From: Cupriavidus pauculus
GTDB lineage: Bacteria; Pseudomonadota; Gammaproteobacteria; Burkholderiales; Burkholderiaceae
DNA: 64,000 bases
Assembly (NCBI RefSeq): GCF_008693385.1
Contig: NZ_CP044067.1
Span: 1,428,501-1,492,500, forward strand
Reading direction: 5' to 3'
Every line of letters begins with the position of its first letter. Within the stretch, counting starts at the first letter, position 1. A program made the position numbers and the translations under genes. Positions 8,993 through 18,249 of this stretch are shown here, in pieces. The notes beneath the pieces are model-generated. The model saw only the letters and a program-made list of their open reading frames with translations. It was not told where the DNA came from and did no database searches.

Positions 8993-9907
8993 TCAAGGCC
9001 ATTGCCAGACCGGTGTGGACAGATGCTCGGCGAAGAAATCCGACAGCGCGCGGATCTTTGCCGGTCTGGCGCGGGCGGACGGCGTGACGAAGTACAGTCC
9101 GCCCCGCGCCATGTTCCACCCCGGCAGGATGCGTTCCAGGCGTCCGTCGGCGAGGTACTCGCTGGCGATAAACTCCGGCAACTCGGAGATGGCGAGCCCC
9201 TCCAGCAGCACGGGGATCATCGCTTCCGAGTTGGTCACGCGCAGCGGACCGCGCGGGACGACGCTCTCCTGCGTGCCGTCGTCGTGGGTGAACTTCCATT
9301 CCTGCGTGCGGGCCCGGTACGCGTAGCTCAGGCACGCGCGGCCCGCCAGATCGCGCGGGTGCTGCGGCCGTCCGTGCCGCGCCAGATACGCCGGGGATGC
9401 AACGAGGTATTGCGTCACCGAACAGAGCTGCCGCGCGACCATCGACGAATCGGGCAGCACGGCGATTCGTAACGCCGCATCGAAACCGTCGGCAATCAGA
9501 TCGACGGTGGCATCGGAGAGGTGCAGGTCGACCGACAGCTCCGGATACCGCTCGATCAGCTTCGGCAACAGCGGCGCGACCCAGCGCAGGCCAAAGGCCA
9601 TCGGCACGGCCAGGCGCACCTGACCGCGCGGGCTCACGGAAAGCTCCATGGCCTCGCTTTCCAGTTCCTCGGCCTGCCGATAGATCTCGCCGGCCCTGCT
9701 GGCCACGTTCTGGCCGAATTCGGTCAGCGATAGCTGCCGCGACGTACGGTTGAGCAAACGTCCCCCGAGCCGCTCCTCGAGCCTGCCGACCGCGCGCGAG
9801 ACGGTTGGCACGGACACGCCCATCAACCGCGCGGCCGCGGCGAACGAGCCTTCTTCCGCCACCTTGGCGAACATCGCGATGCCCTCGAAATCCGGAAACT
9901 TGCTCAT
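8993..9907 (-). CDS. LysR-family transcriptional regulator
   Basis: The 304-residue protein has an N-terminal winged helix-turn-helix (F-A-A-A-A-R-L-M-G-V-S-V-P-T-V-S-R-A near residues 22-39) and a C-terminal periplasmic-binding-like effector domain, in CrgA/DmlR style. It is convergent with the hydrolase gene, with 4 bases between them. Its target is not evident, because the gene on its 5' side is an Lrp regulator on the same strand. Confidence 0.93.
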   Translation of the reverse strand: MSKFPDFEGIAMFAKVAEEGSFAAAARLMGVSVPTVSRAVGRLEERLGGRLLNRTSRQLSLTEFGQNVASRAGEIYRQAEELESEAMELSVSPRGQVRLAVPMAFGLRWVAPLLPKLIERYPELSVDLHLSDATVDLIADGFDAALRIAVLPDSSMVARQLCSVTQYLVASPAYLARHGRPQHPRDLAGRACLSYAYRARTQEWKFTHDDGTQESVVPRGPLRVTNSEAMIPVLLEGLAISELPEFIASEYLADGRLERILPGWNMARGGLYFVTPSARARPAKIRALSDFFAEHLSTPVWQWP

Positions 9908-9997
9908 TTCATTTTTGCAATGATGCGTTTCCGGGAATTCTATTTTGAATCCAGCGCACCGTCGATATGCTTCGCGATGCTCGGCGCGCTGGAAACA

Positions 9998-10459
9998 TCA
10001 GGCCAGCGGCACCGCGAGGCTGACCTTGGACCGCTGCATGGACACGTACGTCTTGAACTGCCTGATGTTCCCCGCGCTGAAGAACAGCTCCCGGGTCAGC
10101 CCCTCGTACTCGGTCATGTCCCTCACGTTCATGATCAGCAGAAAATCGAAGTCGCCCGTCACGTAGTAGACCTGCTGCACCTGCGGACACGCGACGAAGC
10201 GATGCCTGACCTCGTCGAGCAGGTCGAGCCGTTCGCTCTCGACCTTGACCTCCACCAGTATCGTGATGGGACGCCCGACGGCCGTCGGGTCGACGACCGC
10301 GACCGTCGCCGTGATGACGCCCTCCGCCTCGAGCGCGGCGATTCTTCGATTCACGGCCGACGGGGACAGATTGACCGCTTCCGACAATTGCCGCTGCGAC
10401 AGCTTGCTGTTTGCCTGGAGCAGGCTCAGCAGCTTGATGTCATAGGAATCCAGAACCAT
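9998..10459 (-). CDS. Lrp/AsnC-family transcriptional regulator
   Basis: The 153-residue protein has an AsnC-type helix-turn-helix (residues about 5-50, L-S-Q-R-Q-L-S-E-A-V-N-L-S-P-S-A-V-N-R-R) and a RAM ligand-binding domain. The ATG at 10459 is preferred over the in-frame ATG at 10558, because family proteins begin at the M-x-L-D-x-x-D-x-x-L segment. It diverges from the diaminopropionate ammonia-lyase gene and is likely to control it in response to an amino acid. Confidence 0.93.
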   Translation of the reverse strand: MVLDSYDIKLLSLLQANSKLSQRQLSEAVNLSPSAVNRRIAALEAEGVITATVAVVDPTAVGRPITILVEVKVESERLDLLDEVRHRFVACPQVQQVYYVTGDFDFLLIMNVRDMTEYEGLTRELFFSAGNIRQFKTYVSMQRSKVSLAVPLA

Positions 10460-10608
10460 GGCGCAATGAGGAAGAAGTCTCGACCCTGCGATTTTGCACG
10501 TTTGTCCCGTTTCCCGCCGATAAAACGATTCGGTCGTGCGCGGTGACGGCACTACCATCCGTACGGTAGCTCCACGCCAATTCGCTCTGCCGCCGGATAC
10601 TTTCGACC

Positions 10609-11820
10609 ATGCTTATCGCCAATCCCCATGCTTCATTGAAGCCGTACCCCACCGCGTTGCGCCAGATCATGAACATGGCCGCCGCCGACGAGAGCCTGCG
10701 CTGGCTATCGGCATGGGACCAACTGGCCGACGCCGCGACGCCGCTTTATGCCCTGCCCGATCAGGCCAGCCGTCTGGGCGTGGCACAGATCCATATGAAG
10801 GACGAATCGGTCCGTTCGCCGCTCGGGAGCTTCAAGGCGCTGGGCGCGCCCGTGGCGCTGCTTCGGCTGATCCTGCGCCGCTGGCCGGAGATGGATATCG
10901 ACCCCACCCAGCTGATCCGGGGCGCGTACGCCGACCTCGTGAAAGATTTCACCTTCATCAGCGCGACGGACGGCAACCATGGCCGCGCCCTGGCCGCTGC
11001 GGCGAAGACTATCGGCTGCGCGTGCGTGATCGTACTGCACGCCAATGTGAGTCTCGAACGCGAGGAAGCGATCGCCGCATACGGCGCGAAGATCGTGCGC
11101 ATTGGCGGCAACTACGACGCGTCCGTGGAAGAAGCCGCAGGCCTTGCCGCCGAGCACGGCTGGGAGGTGGTGTCCGACACGTCGTACGATGGCTACGAAG
11201 ACATTCCCCGTGACGTCATGCAGGGCTACGGTGCGATCGCCGCGGAAGCGGTACGGCAGGCACCCGCACCCTTTACGCATGTCATCCTGCAAGGCGGTGT
11301 CGGCGGACTGGCCGCCGGCATCATCAGCTATCTCTGGGAGCGTTATGGCGAAGATCGCCCGACGTTTATCGTCGTCGAGCCGCAGCAGGCCGACTGCCTC
11401 TACCAGAGCGCGAGGATCGGCTATCCGGCCGTAGCCACGGGCTCGGTCGACTCGGTCATGGCCGGGCTGGCGTGCGGCGAGACGTCGCCCCTTGCGTGGA
11501 AATTTCTTGCGGAGAGCGTCGATTACTTCATGACCATCTCCGATGACGACGCCATCGCGGCGATGATCCGGCTGGCGAAGGGCGGCGAGCGCGATGTGCC
11601 CATGGTCTCCGGGGAATCCGGCGCGGCGGGCTTCGCGGGGCTGGAAGTGCTATGCGCGAATCGCGACCTGTTTGCGGACGTCGGACTCGGCGCCGAGGCG
11701 CGCATTCTGCTCGTCAGCACCGAAGGGGCCACCGCGCCGCGGGTCTATCGCGATCTGGTCGGCGAATCCGCGGAGGCCGTCATGGCCCGGCAGACGGCAC
11801 ACCTGCGCCGCAGTCTCTGA
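10609..11820 (+). CDS. Diaminopropionate ammonia-lyase (PLP fold type II)
   Basis: The 403-residue cytoplasmic enzyme converts 2,3-diaminopropionate to pyruvate and ammonia in characterised homologues (YgeX/DpaL). The PLP lysine is Lys76 in S-F-K-A-L-G. The D-G-N-H-G phosphate-contact motif is near residue 124, and S-G-E-S-G-A-A-G near 330 is the usual C-terminal PLP-ring contact. Full family length. The Lrp regulator is divergent upstream, which is a common arrangement for amino-acid catabolism. Confidence 0.9.
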   Translation: MLIANPHASLKPYPTALRQIMNMAAADESLRWLSAWDQLADAATPLYALPDQASRLGVAQIHMKDESVRSPLGSFKALGAPVALLRLILRRWPEMDIDPTQLIRGAYADLVKDFTFISATDGNHGRALAAAAKTIGCACVIVLHANVSLEREEAIAAYGAKIVRIGGNYDASVEEAAGLAAEHGWEVVSDTSYDGYEDIPRDVMQGYGAIAAEAVRQAPAPFTHVILQGGVGGLAAGIISYLWERYGEDRPTFIVVEPQQADCLYQSARIGYPAVATGSVDSVMAGLACGETSPLAWKFLAESVDYFMTISDDDAIAAMIRLAKGGERDVPMVSGESGAAGFAGLEVLCANRDLFADVGLGAEARILLVSTEGATAPRVYRDLVGESAEAVMARQTAHLRRSL

Positions 11821-11838
11821 GGTGCGCTCGCTGGTTGC

Positions 11839-12768
11839 TTACTTTCGCCTGCCGCGCGGCTGCCGGTACACCGGCGACGACGCCACGTGCTGGTCGAGCT
11901 CCCGCAGAAACGGATTCAGGATCGAGGAGCGCGACCGCCGGGGATTCCATACCGCGCAGATCATCTGACCGAGCGGTTTGCCATCCAGCGTCAGCGACAC
12001 GATCCGGCTCTTGTCGGTCGGCGCCCGGTGATTGATCGCGGTCGAGGACACGATGGCCACGCCATGTCCGGCGTCCGCGAGGGACAGGATCGTCTGCGTG
12101 CTATCGCTCTCCAGCAGCGCATGCGGCCTCACGGCGGCCGCGAGGCACGCGCGGTCGAACAGGCTACGCGTCATGAAACCCCTGCGCAGCAGCAGCACCG
12201 GATGCGTAGCTAGCGTCCGGATGTCCGCCGTATCTCCCGACGGAAACTTGTGCTGCGCGGGCACGACGGCGAACAGCCGCCCCATGAAAAGCTCCTTGTA
12301 CTCGAAGTCATGGCGCTCCGGCAGGGCCGCGATGGCCACGTGCGCCGTGCCCAGTTGCAGTTGTTCGAGCAGATAGTCGTTCGGTCCTTCGACCAGCGAT
12401 GTTTCGATCGAGGGATACTTCTTCCGCATGGAAACGAGTACGCCCGACAGCAGCCCCTCGATCGTCTGCGGCGTCGCCCCGATCCTGAGTAACCCCACCT
12501 CTCCCCTGACCATCGACTGCACGCGCGACGACAGTTCGAGTGCTTGATCGACGAGGCTCGCCGCGCGCGGGAACAGGTCCTCGCCCTCCGCGGTCAGGAC
12601 CAGGCGCTTGCCCACGCGGTCGAACAGCTGGATGCCGAGCGCCTCCTCCAGGCCCTGGATCTGCCGCGACAGCGCCGACTGGCTGATATGCAGCAACGGC
12701 GCCGCCTTCGACACGCTCAGCAGTTCCGCCACGACCACGAAGCAGCGCAATGCCTTCAGATCGACCAC
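11839..12768 (-). CDS. LysR-family transcriptional regulator
   Basis: This 309-residue regulator starts at GTG 12768, with a GGAGGGG ribosome site just upstream. It has an N-terminal LysR helix-turn-helix (S-V-S-K-A-A...I-S-Q-S-A-L-S-R-Q-I, residues 18-37) and an effector domain. It is divergent from pxpA, with a 123-base shared upstream region, so pxpA and the Bug receptor gene are its probable targets. Confidence 0.93.
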   Translation of the reverse strand: MVDLKALRCFVVVAELLSVSKAAPLLHISQSALSRQIQGLEEALGIQLFDRVGKRLVLTAEGEDLFPRAASLVDQALELSSRVQSMVRGEVGLLRIGATPQTIEGLLSGVLVSMRKKYPSIETSLVEGPNDYLLEQLQLGTAHVAIAALPERHDFEYKELFMGRLFAVVPAQHKFPSGDTADIRTLATHPVLLLRRGFMTRSLFDRACLAAAVRPHALLESDSTQTILSLADAGHGVAIVSSTAINHRAPTDKSRIVSLTLDGKPLGQMICAVWNPRRSRSSILNPFLRELDQHVASSPVYRQPRGRRK

Positions 12769-12800
12769 GGTAGCCCCTCCCGCTCCTGCTTATGCACAAC

Positions 12801-12829
12801 ATGCATCGATGAACGCTCCATAAATGCAT
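12801..12829. promoter_or_regulatory. Candidate LysR operator between lysR and pxpA
   Basis: Two ATGCAT palindromes (12801-12806 and 12824-12829) lie in the divergent intergenic region, with an ATG-rich inverted surround. This spacing is compatible with LysR-type recognition and activation half-sites. It is pattern evidence only. Confidence 0.35.
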
Positions 12830-12891
12830 TGGACACAGTTTCCGGCCGATTCTACATTCAATGTCATACCCCCACGACAGGAGCAAACGGG

Positions 12892-13665
12892 ATGCAGCAC
12901 GAGATCAACCTGAACGCCGACATGGGCGAGAGCTTCGGCAAGTACACGATCGGCAATGACGCGGAACTGATGAAGGTGATCCGGTCCGCGAACATTGCAT
13001 GCGGCTTCCATGCGGGCGATGCCACCGTGATGACCAGGACGGTTCGTCTGGCGCTGGAATGCGGCGCGTCCATCGGCGCGCACCCGGGCTTCAACGATCT
13101 CTGGGGCTTTGGCCGCCGGCAGATCGCCATGAACGCGCAGGACCTCGAGTACATGATCACGTACCAGATCGGTGCGCTCCAGGCGATTGCCGCCGCGCAA
13201 GGCACGCGTGTCACGCACGTCAAGCCGCATGGCGCGCTCAACAATATGGCGCACCACGACTTCGAGATCGCCAATGCGATCGCGCGCGGCATCCGCGCGG
13301 CGGACCGCGAACTGATCTTCGTCGCCAACGCGTGCTCGGAGATGGTCAGGGCGGGGCACGCCAACGAACTCAAGGTCGCGGAGGAGGCTTACGTCGATCG
13401 TACCTATACGGACTCGGGGTTGATGACCCCGCGCACGGAAGCCAATGCCGTTATCAAGGATGCAAAGGTGGCCGCGCGGCAGGTCCTGTCGTTTATCGAG
13501 GAGCAGGCCATCGTCACGGCCTCCGGCAAGCGGCTGCCGTCGGCCATCCGCTCGTTCTGCACGCACGGGGACGAACCGACCGCGGTGGCGCTGGCAACGC
13601 TGGTGCGCGCCGAACTCGAGCGCCAGGGCGTGCGCGTGGTGCCGCTTACCGAGATGTCCTTCTGA
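12892..13665 (+). CDS. pxpA: LamB/YcsF family protein, 5-oxoprolinase subunit A
   Basis: The 257-residue protein shows the family hallmarks L-N-A-D-M-G-E-S-F-G (residues 6-15), A-C-G-F-H-A-G-D (near 37-44) and V-K-P-H-G-A-L-N (near 108-115). Homologues with PxpB and PxpC form the ATP-dependent 5-oxoprolinase. The ATG at 12892 follows AGGAG at 12879-12883; an earlier ATG lies inside the divergent regulator. No pxpB or pxpC is next to it. The neighbour is a Bug solute receptor, so it may act with partners elsewhere or on another lactam. Confidence 0.88.
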   Translation: MQHEINLNADMGESFGKYTIGNDAELMKVIRSANIACGFHAGDATVMTRTVRLALECGASIGAHPGFNDLWGFGRRQIAMNAQDLEYMITYQIGALQAIAAAQGTRVTHVKPHGALNNMAHHDFEIANAIARGIRAADRELIFVANACSEMVRAGHANELKVAEEAYVDRTYTDSGLMTPRTEANAVIKDAKVAARQVLSFIEEQAIVTASGKRLPSAIRSFCTHGDEPTAVALATLVRAELERQGVRVVPLTEMSF

Positions 13666-13678
13666 GGAGAAACGGATC

Positions 13679-14689
13679 ATGACACTGTTCCCCCGCATGC
13701 TGGTGGCCGCGGCACTCTCCCTTGCCGCCCTCGGCCATGCCGTTGCTGCCCCTGACGCTTCCCCCCAAGCTGCTCCCCAAGCCGCTGGCAAGTTTCCGTC
13801 GAAGCCCATGCGCATCGTCGTGCCGTTCCCCGCCGGTGGGTACTCGGACGCGCTCGCGCGATTGATCGCGACGGACATGTCCAGCGCCTTCGGCCAGCCG
13901 GTCGTGGTCGAGAACCGCCCCGGCGCGGGCGGCAATATCGGAGCCGATATCGTGGCCAAGAGCCCCGCCGACGGGCACACGCTCGTGATGGGGACCATCG
14001 GCACGCAGGTCGTGAACCCGCTCATCTATCGCAACATCCCGTACAACGCGACGAAGGACTTCTCCGCCGTGGCGTTCGTGGCCGATGCGGAAACCGTGCT
14101 GGTCGTGAACCCGAAGGTGCCGGCGACAACGCTGACACAGGTCGTGGCCCTCGCGAAGACGCGGCCGAACGAGATGACCTTCGCCTCGGGCGGCACGGGC
14201 ACCACGAGCCAACTGGCGGGGGAACTGTTCCAGTCCACCGCGCACGTGTCCATGACGCATGTCCCGTACAAGGGCAATGTGCCGGCACTCAGCGATGTCG
14301 TGGGCGGCCAGGTCGCCATGTCATTCGCGACGCTGGCGCCCGCGCTGCCATTTATCAAGGGCGGGCAGCTCGTGCCCATTGCCACGCTGGGCAAGGCGCG
14401 CGCGCAGGCGCTGCCGAATACGCCGACGCTCACCGAAGCGGGCCTCCCCGGTGTCGAGGTGCGCAACTGGACCGGGGTGCTAGCGCCCGGCGGCACGCCC
14501 CTGCCCATTCGGGAGAAGCTGGCCGCGCAGGTCGACAAGACCATGCAGTCGCCGACGGTCAGGACGATGCTCGAAGCGCAGGGACTGACTTACACGAAGA
14601 TGGGGCCCGATGCTTTCGACAGTTTTATGCGCGCGGAGTCGGTCAAGTGGAAGAAGGTGGTGGAGCAGGCGAATATCAAGGCCGATTGA
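13679..14689 (+). CDS. Bug-family (TctC) tripartite tricarboxylate transporter receptor
   Basis: The 336-residue protein is a periplasmic solute receptor with a signal peptide ending near residue 24 (H-A-V-A-A). The mature start contains the Bug signature P-S-K-P-M-R-I-V-V-P-F-P-A-G-G (residues about 40-54), then V-V-V-E-N-R-P-G-A-G-G-N-I-G. AGGAG lies just before the ATG, 13 bases after pxpA. No TctA/TctB membrane subunits are present, as is usual for the expanded Bug families of Cupriavidus and Bordetella. The ligand is unknown; an oxoproline-like acid would fit the operon. Confidence 0.92.
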   Translation: MTLFPRMLVAAALSLAALGHAVAAPDASPQAAPQAAGKFPSKPMRIVVPFPAGGYSDALARLIATDMSSAFGQPVVVENRPGAGGNIGADIVAKSPADGHTLVMGTIGTQVVNPLIYRNIPYNATKDFSAVAFVADAETVLVVNPKVPATTLTQVVALAKTRPNEMTFASGGTGTTSQLAGELFQSTAHVSMTHVPYKGNVPALSDVVGGQVAMSFATLAPALPFIKGGQLVPIATLGKARAQALPNTPTLTEAGLPGVEVRNWTGVLAPGGTPLPIREKLAAQVDKTMQSPTVRTMLEAQGLTYTKMGPDAFDSFMRAESVKWKKVVEQANIKAD

Positions 14690-14704
14690 GGTGGATGGAC
14701 GCGC

Positions 14705-15766
14705 CTAGATCATCAACACCGCGACCGCCGACGAGTCGCCCGGGTAGTTGACCCGCATGCGCAGCACGTACGACCGGCCCTTGAACAACTTGTGCGTGAT
14801 GCTGGCATTGCGCTCTTCGCCACTGTCGTCGTCGGCCGTCAGATAGCGCGGCTCGCCATCCGCCTGCTCGAACAGCACCAGCAGCGCGTCGGACGCGCCC
14901 TTGGTGCTGATGGTGTACTTGCGCGACTCCGTCGGCCGGATCACGAAGTCCGCCTGCTGTCCCGCGCCGAGGTGCACCGTGGCCGAGTCGAACGGTTCCA
15001 GCACCCGGTCGGGGGACGCACCGGCCGGGTACCACTGCTGCACCCAGGTCTTGTCGGGGCCGGACAGCGTGCCGGACGGCACGAGGCCGGTCTGGTACTT
15101 GGCGGGGACTGCAATCAGTCCGGCCTCGAACTCGTACTCCATGATCGAGTCCGGGTCCCAGCTCGAGCCCTGCACGTCGTGGGGATCGAGCTTGCGCAGG
15201 ATGTTGAAGAACGTCTTCTCCCGCGACCAGCTGTTGGGCGGCCGTCCGAGCGACGCATAGACCTTGTCCTCGTTCCACTGGATGCCCGTGAACGGATTCT
15301 GGTGCTCGTGCTCCATGCCAAGGACGTGGCCGAGTTCATGCAGCGCGGTACCGTTGCCGTAGGGCGTGGTCAGGTCCCATCCATAGACCGTGGTCGGCTC
15401 GTCACGCCGCATGCGCAGGACGTCCCGCCCGACGGCCGATTGCGACACGCCGTCGGCCAGAGAGAATCCGATGCGGACCTCCGCGTCGCCGAGTTGATCC
15501 ACTTCCCGGAACTCCAGCCCGATACCGGTTGCCTTCCAGCTATCGAACGCGGCGCGGATGACGTCGGCCTGCTCCTTCGGCACGGCATAGCGGGAATCGC
15601 CACCGAAGAAGCAGTAATGCAGGATGGTGCCGTTGGCCCATTTGGTGCCGCTGGTCAATATTGCCGCGCGCCGGTCGGTGTCGTTTCTGGCCGCCTCCGA
15701 CATGGGCGTGACCGGGAAACGCCTCGGGGTACTGCAAAGCGGCTTCTGGGTGTACTCGGCAGTCAT
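14705..15766 (-). CDS. Metzincin-type zinc metalloprotease with C-terminal beta domain
   Basis: The 353-residue protein carries the long zinc motif H-E-L-G-H-V-L-G-M-E-H-E at residues 143-154, with zinc ligands His143, His147 and His153 and general base Glu144. A Met-turn follows at S-I-M-E-Y (Met209). This is the astacin/metzincin pattern. Residues about 265-353 resemble a pre-peptidase C-terminal beta sandwich. No signal peptide is visible, which is odd for this usually secreted group. It is 10 bases downstream of the SGNH hydrolase gene on the same strand, so the two are probably co-expressed. Confidence 0.82.
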   Translation of the reverse strand: MTAEYTQKPLCSTPRRFPVTPMSEAARNDTDRRAAILTSGTKWANGTILHYCFFGGDSRYAVPKEQADVIRAAFDSWKATGIGLEFREVDQLGDAEVRIGFSLADGVSQSAVGRDVLRMRRDEPTTVYGWDLTTPYGNGTALHELGHVLGMEHEHQNPFTGIQWNEDKVYASLGRPPNSWSREKTFFNILRKLDPHDVQGSSWDPDSIMEYEFEAGLIAVPAKYQTGLVPSGTLSGPDKTWVQQWYPAGASPDRVLEPFDSATVHLGAGQQADFVIRPTESRKYTISTKGASDALLVLFEQADGEPRYLTADDDSGEERNASITHKLFKGRSYVLRMRVNYPGDSSAVAVLMI

Positions 15767-15776
15767 GATCGCTCCC

Positions 15777-16808
15777 TCAGGTGGAGGCGCCGCGGGTCAC
15801 CGGCGACGGCGATGTCGCGGGGACGCGGCGGGGACGCCGCGCCGCCATACGCGGCGATGCGGGCAGGACGAGCGGTGGCGCCTGCACCGTCAGCAAGGCC
15901 TGCTCGACCACCGCGCAGTAGACGCGCGCGAGCACCTGGTAACCGCCGTCTGTCGGATGAATCTCGTTGACCCAGTCGCCGTCCACGCCGGTGGCATCGG
16001 CCGATGCATCGCGCAGCGCGCCGCGCATATCGGCGAGGAACACGTGCGGAAAGCGCCCGCAGATTTTCGTCAGCAACGTAAAGAGGCGGTCGATCAGATG
16101 CGCGGAGAGTGCGTGCCAGGTGCCGTCGGCGTCGGGAATGTCGTAGGTCTGCAGCGCGCGCGCAAGCCATGGCCCGGCCAGCCAGTGGCCCGGCACCCCG
16201 CCGGTGCCGGCAAGGCGCGGCTGGGCGCGGCAATAGCTGTGAATGACGATGGGCACGAATCGCGATTTGCTGTCGCTGGCATCGCGCCAGCCGACGAGCA
16301 CGTCGAACACGGCGTCGAGGTGGGCCTCGAACGTGGACCAGCCTTCGTCCGAAACAAAGCGTGAAGGATCTGACTGTGGTCCCCATTCGCTGGCGAGCCG
16401 CAGCAGACGCATGGCGAGCGGCACCGGTTGCCCGCTCTCGTCCTGCGGTGGCGTGTTGAGCGCGGCGATCAGGTCGTTGCCACCGGCCGATAACAGGAGC
16501 GCATCCCACCGCTCGCAAAGCCGGCCATGCAGCGCGGCTTCGAACGCGGGGTTGAACACCCACTTCGAGGTCGGCGCGACGTTCACCAGCTGTGCGAGCT
16601 CCGCACCGGGCTGCGCGAAGTTCACCGCACAGGCCGACGACGTGAACGACATATTGCTCGGCATATTCGTCGTCAGCGCGGCCGGCGGCAATGCGCCGAT
16701 GGAGAACCATGAGTCGCCCTGCATCAGGAACTTGTGGAAGAAGTCGATGCTGGGATCCGGAAAGGCCCTCGCCCACTCCGTGGGCGTGAATACACGTAGC
16801 GATGGCAT
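15777..16808 (-). CDS. SGNH/GDSL-family hydrolase
   Basis: The 343-residue protein has block I G-D-S-W (Ser33 nucleophile), block III A-G-G-N-D and a C-terminal block V, N-E-I-H-P-T-D-G-G-Y (Asn281, His284). The usual acidic residue three before the His is Asn here, with Glu282 next to it. SGNH enzymes are esterases, lipases or deacetylases; the substrate is not evident. There is no signal peptide. It is the first gene of a two-gene unit with the metzincin. A longer overlapping frame (15763-16827) is a shadow. Confidence 0.8.
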   Translation of the reverse strand: MPSLRVFTPTEWARAFPDPSIDFFHKFLMQGDSWFSIGALPPAALTTNMPSNMSFTSSACAVNFAQPGAELAQLVNVAPTSKWVFNPAFEAALHGRLCERWDALLLSAGGNDLIAALNTPPQDESGQPVPLAMRLLRLASEWGPQSDPSRFVSDEGWSTFEAHLDAVFDVLVGWRDASDSKSRFVPIVIHSYCRAQPRLAGTGGVPGHWLAGPWLARALQTYDIPDADGTWHALSAHLIDRLFTLLTKICGRFPHVFLADMRGALRDASADATGVDGDWVNEIHPTDGGYQVLARVYCAVVEQALLTVQAPPLVLPASPRMAARRPRRVPATSPSPVTRGAST

Positions 16809-16975
16809 AGGCCCTCCCCCTCGACATGAGCGGCAGAATAGGACGGCCTTGCGGAAAGTAAAGTTATAACGAGGCGCGATTTCTCGATCTGATATTTCTT
16901 GCGCTTCTCATACTTCTGGATGAGGGGCGGGGCTGGCGAAGGTTGGCTATTCTGGGGAGAATCCGCGATTTCGTG

Positions 16976-18229
16976 CTACGCCTGGATGACGGTCGCCATA
17001 CGCTGGATTTCGAGAGAGGAAAGCCTCAGCTTCTCTGCTTCGATGCGCCAGCCTGCGATCGCGGCGCGCACTTCGTCGAGCACCCGCTGAGCGTCCCGAT
17101 GACCGAGTCGATAAAGCTCGGCCTGTTGCATGGCCACCGTTGTGTCTGGCGACGCGTTCTTGCTGTCGATGGCCAACGCGTGTTCCTGTTTCGAGGTATT
17201 CGGATTGACGTCGAACGCAGGGGAGAGGCGCCAGCCAGTCGGCTCGCGAATAAACCCATGGTTGCGCAAATGGTCGTCTCGGTTGCCGACCAGTATGTTG
17301 AAGAGGACGCGTCGAAAGAGTTGCGCCAGATCTTCAGCAACGTGACCCGCCGCACCCTGGTCGGAAATAAACTCTACGAGGTCCAGATAGCTCGCACCGT
17401 CCTGCCCATCGCGCCGCTCGAGCAGGGTCATCGCCGACGCATACATGCGCCGCCCGGCGTTCGTACGGTCGAACCGGGACGAACAGAAGGTGCCATAGTT
17501 GTCCGTCAGGTGTTCGAGCCGGGCATCGGGGACAACGATGCCCGCCTTCTTCGACAGAACGTGCATCAGGTATTCCCAGCCGCCGACGTCATAACGGTCG
17601 TCTTTTGCCGGAAACTTGGCGATCCACAAACGCTTGTCGTCCGTGAAGTTGGCCTTCGGCCGGGCGCCGCCAAGCGACGTACCAGGCGCGATAAGCATCG
17701 CAAGCCAGCGTTGGTACTCAGGCAGCTTCTCGACGCCGGGCTCCTCGATGCGGCGGCAGATATAGGCGAGCTCTTTCAGGTCAGTGACCGGAGGCGCAGC
17801 ATTCTGATGATTGTCCAGAAAGACGCCGTCACTTCCGCAAAAGCGAAGACCTCCCATACGCGTGTGATCGAACACGCCAAGCAGGAAGTCCATCTCCTGG
17901 AGGGTCCGCATCTTGCGGCCCTCGCGCTCGGCGGCCGCGGCCTCGCGGCGCTCCATCAGAACGCGGCCCCAGCGGTCAGGCGCCGAGTCCATGAATACGC
18001 CAAAAGCCGCAGCATCCGCGGGGGGATGCTGCTCGCCCCGCCAAAGTTCGAGTCTTGGATCGAGTGCGAAACGTGATTCGCTCTTAAGCCAATCCCCGTC
18101 GTATTCGAACGAAGGCGCGGCATCGGTGCGAATCCCATGACGGTGAAGCCTGCCAACGAGCTGGTTCACCCCGAGCTCTGGCGCGTCGAGGTGCACCTCA
18201 TAGGTCATTCGGTTAGGCGCTTTGGCCAT
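16976..18229 (-). CDS. hipA: HipA-type serine/threonine kinase (type II toxin)
   Basis: The 417-residue protein has an N-terminal HipA couple domain and a kinase core: S-L-G-G-A-R-P-K-A (residues about 180-188, the phosphate-binding/ejected P-loop region), catalytic N-R-D-D-H-L-R-N-H-G-F (near 315) and metal-binding P-A-F-D-V-N-P (near 336). Characterised HipA proteins inactivate glutamyl-tRNA synthetase or related targets and cause growth arrest. The hipB gene is 20 bases upstream. Base composition is lower in GC than in flanking catabolic genes, consistent with transfer. Confidence 0.9.
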   Translation of the reverse strand: MAKAPNRMTYEVHLDAPELGVNQLVGRLHRHGIRTDAAPSFEYDGDWLKSESRFALDPRLELWRGEQHPPADAAAFGVFMDSAPDRWGRVLMERREAAAAEREGRKMRTLQEMDFLLGVFDHTRMGGLRFCGSDGVFLDNHQNAAPPVTDLKELAYICRRIEEPGVEKLPEYQRWLAMLIAPGTSLGGARPKANFTDDKRLWIAKFPAKDDRYDVGGWEYLMHVLSKKAGIVVPDARLEHLTDNYGTFCSSRFDRTNAGRRMYASAMTLLERRDGQDGASYLDLVEFISDQGAAGHVAEDLAQLFRRVLFNILVGNRDDHLRNHGFIREPTGWRLSPAFDVNPNTSKQEHALAIDSKNASPDTTVAMQQAELYRLGHRDAQRVLDEVRAAIAGWRIEAEKLRLSSLEIQRMATVIQA

Positions 18230-18249
18230 GTCTGCCCTTCTTCGGCACG

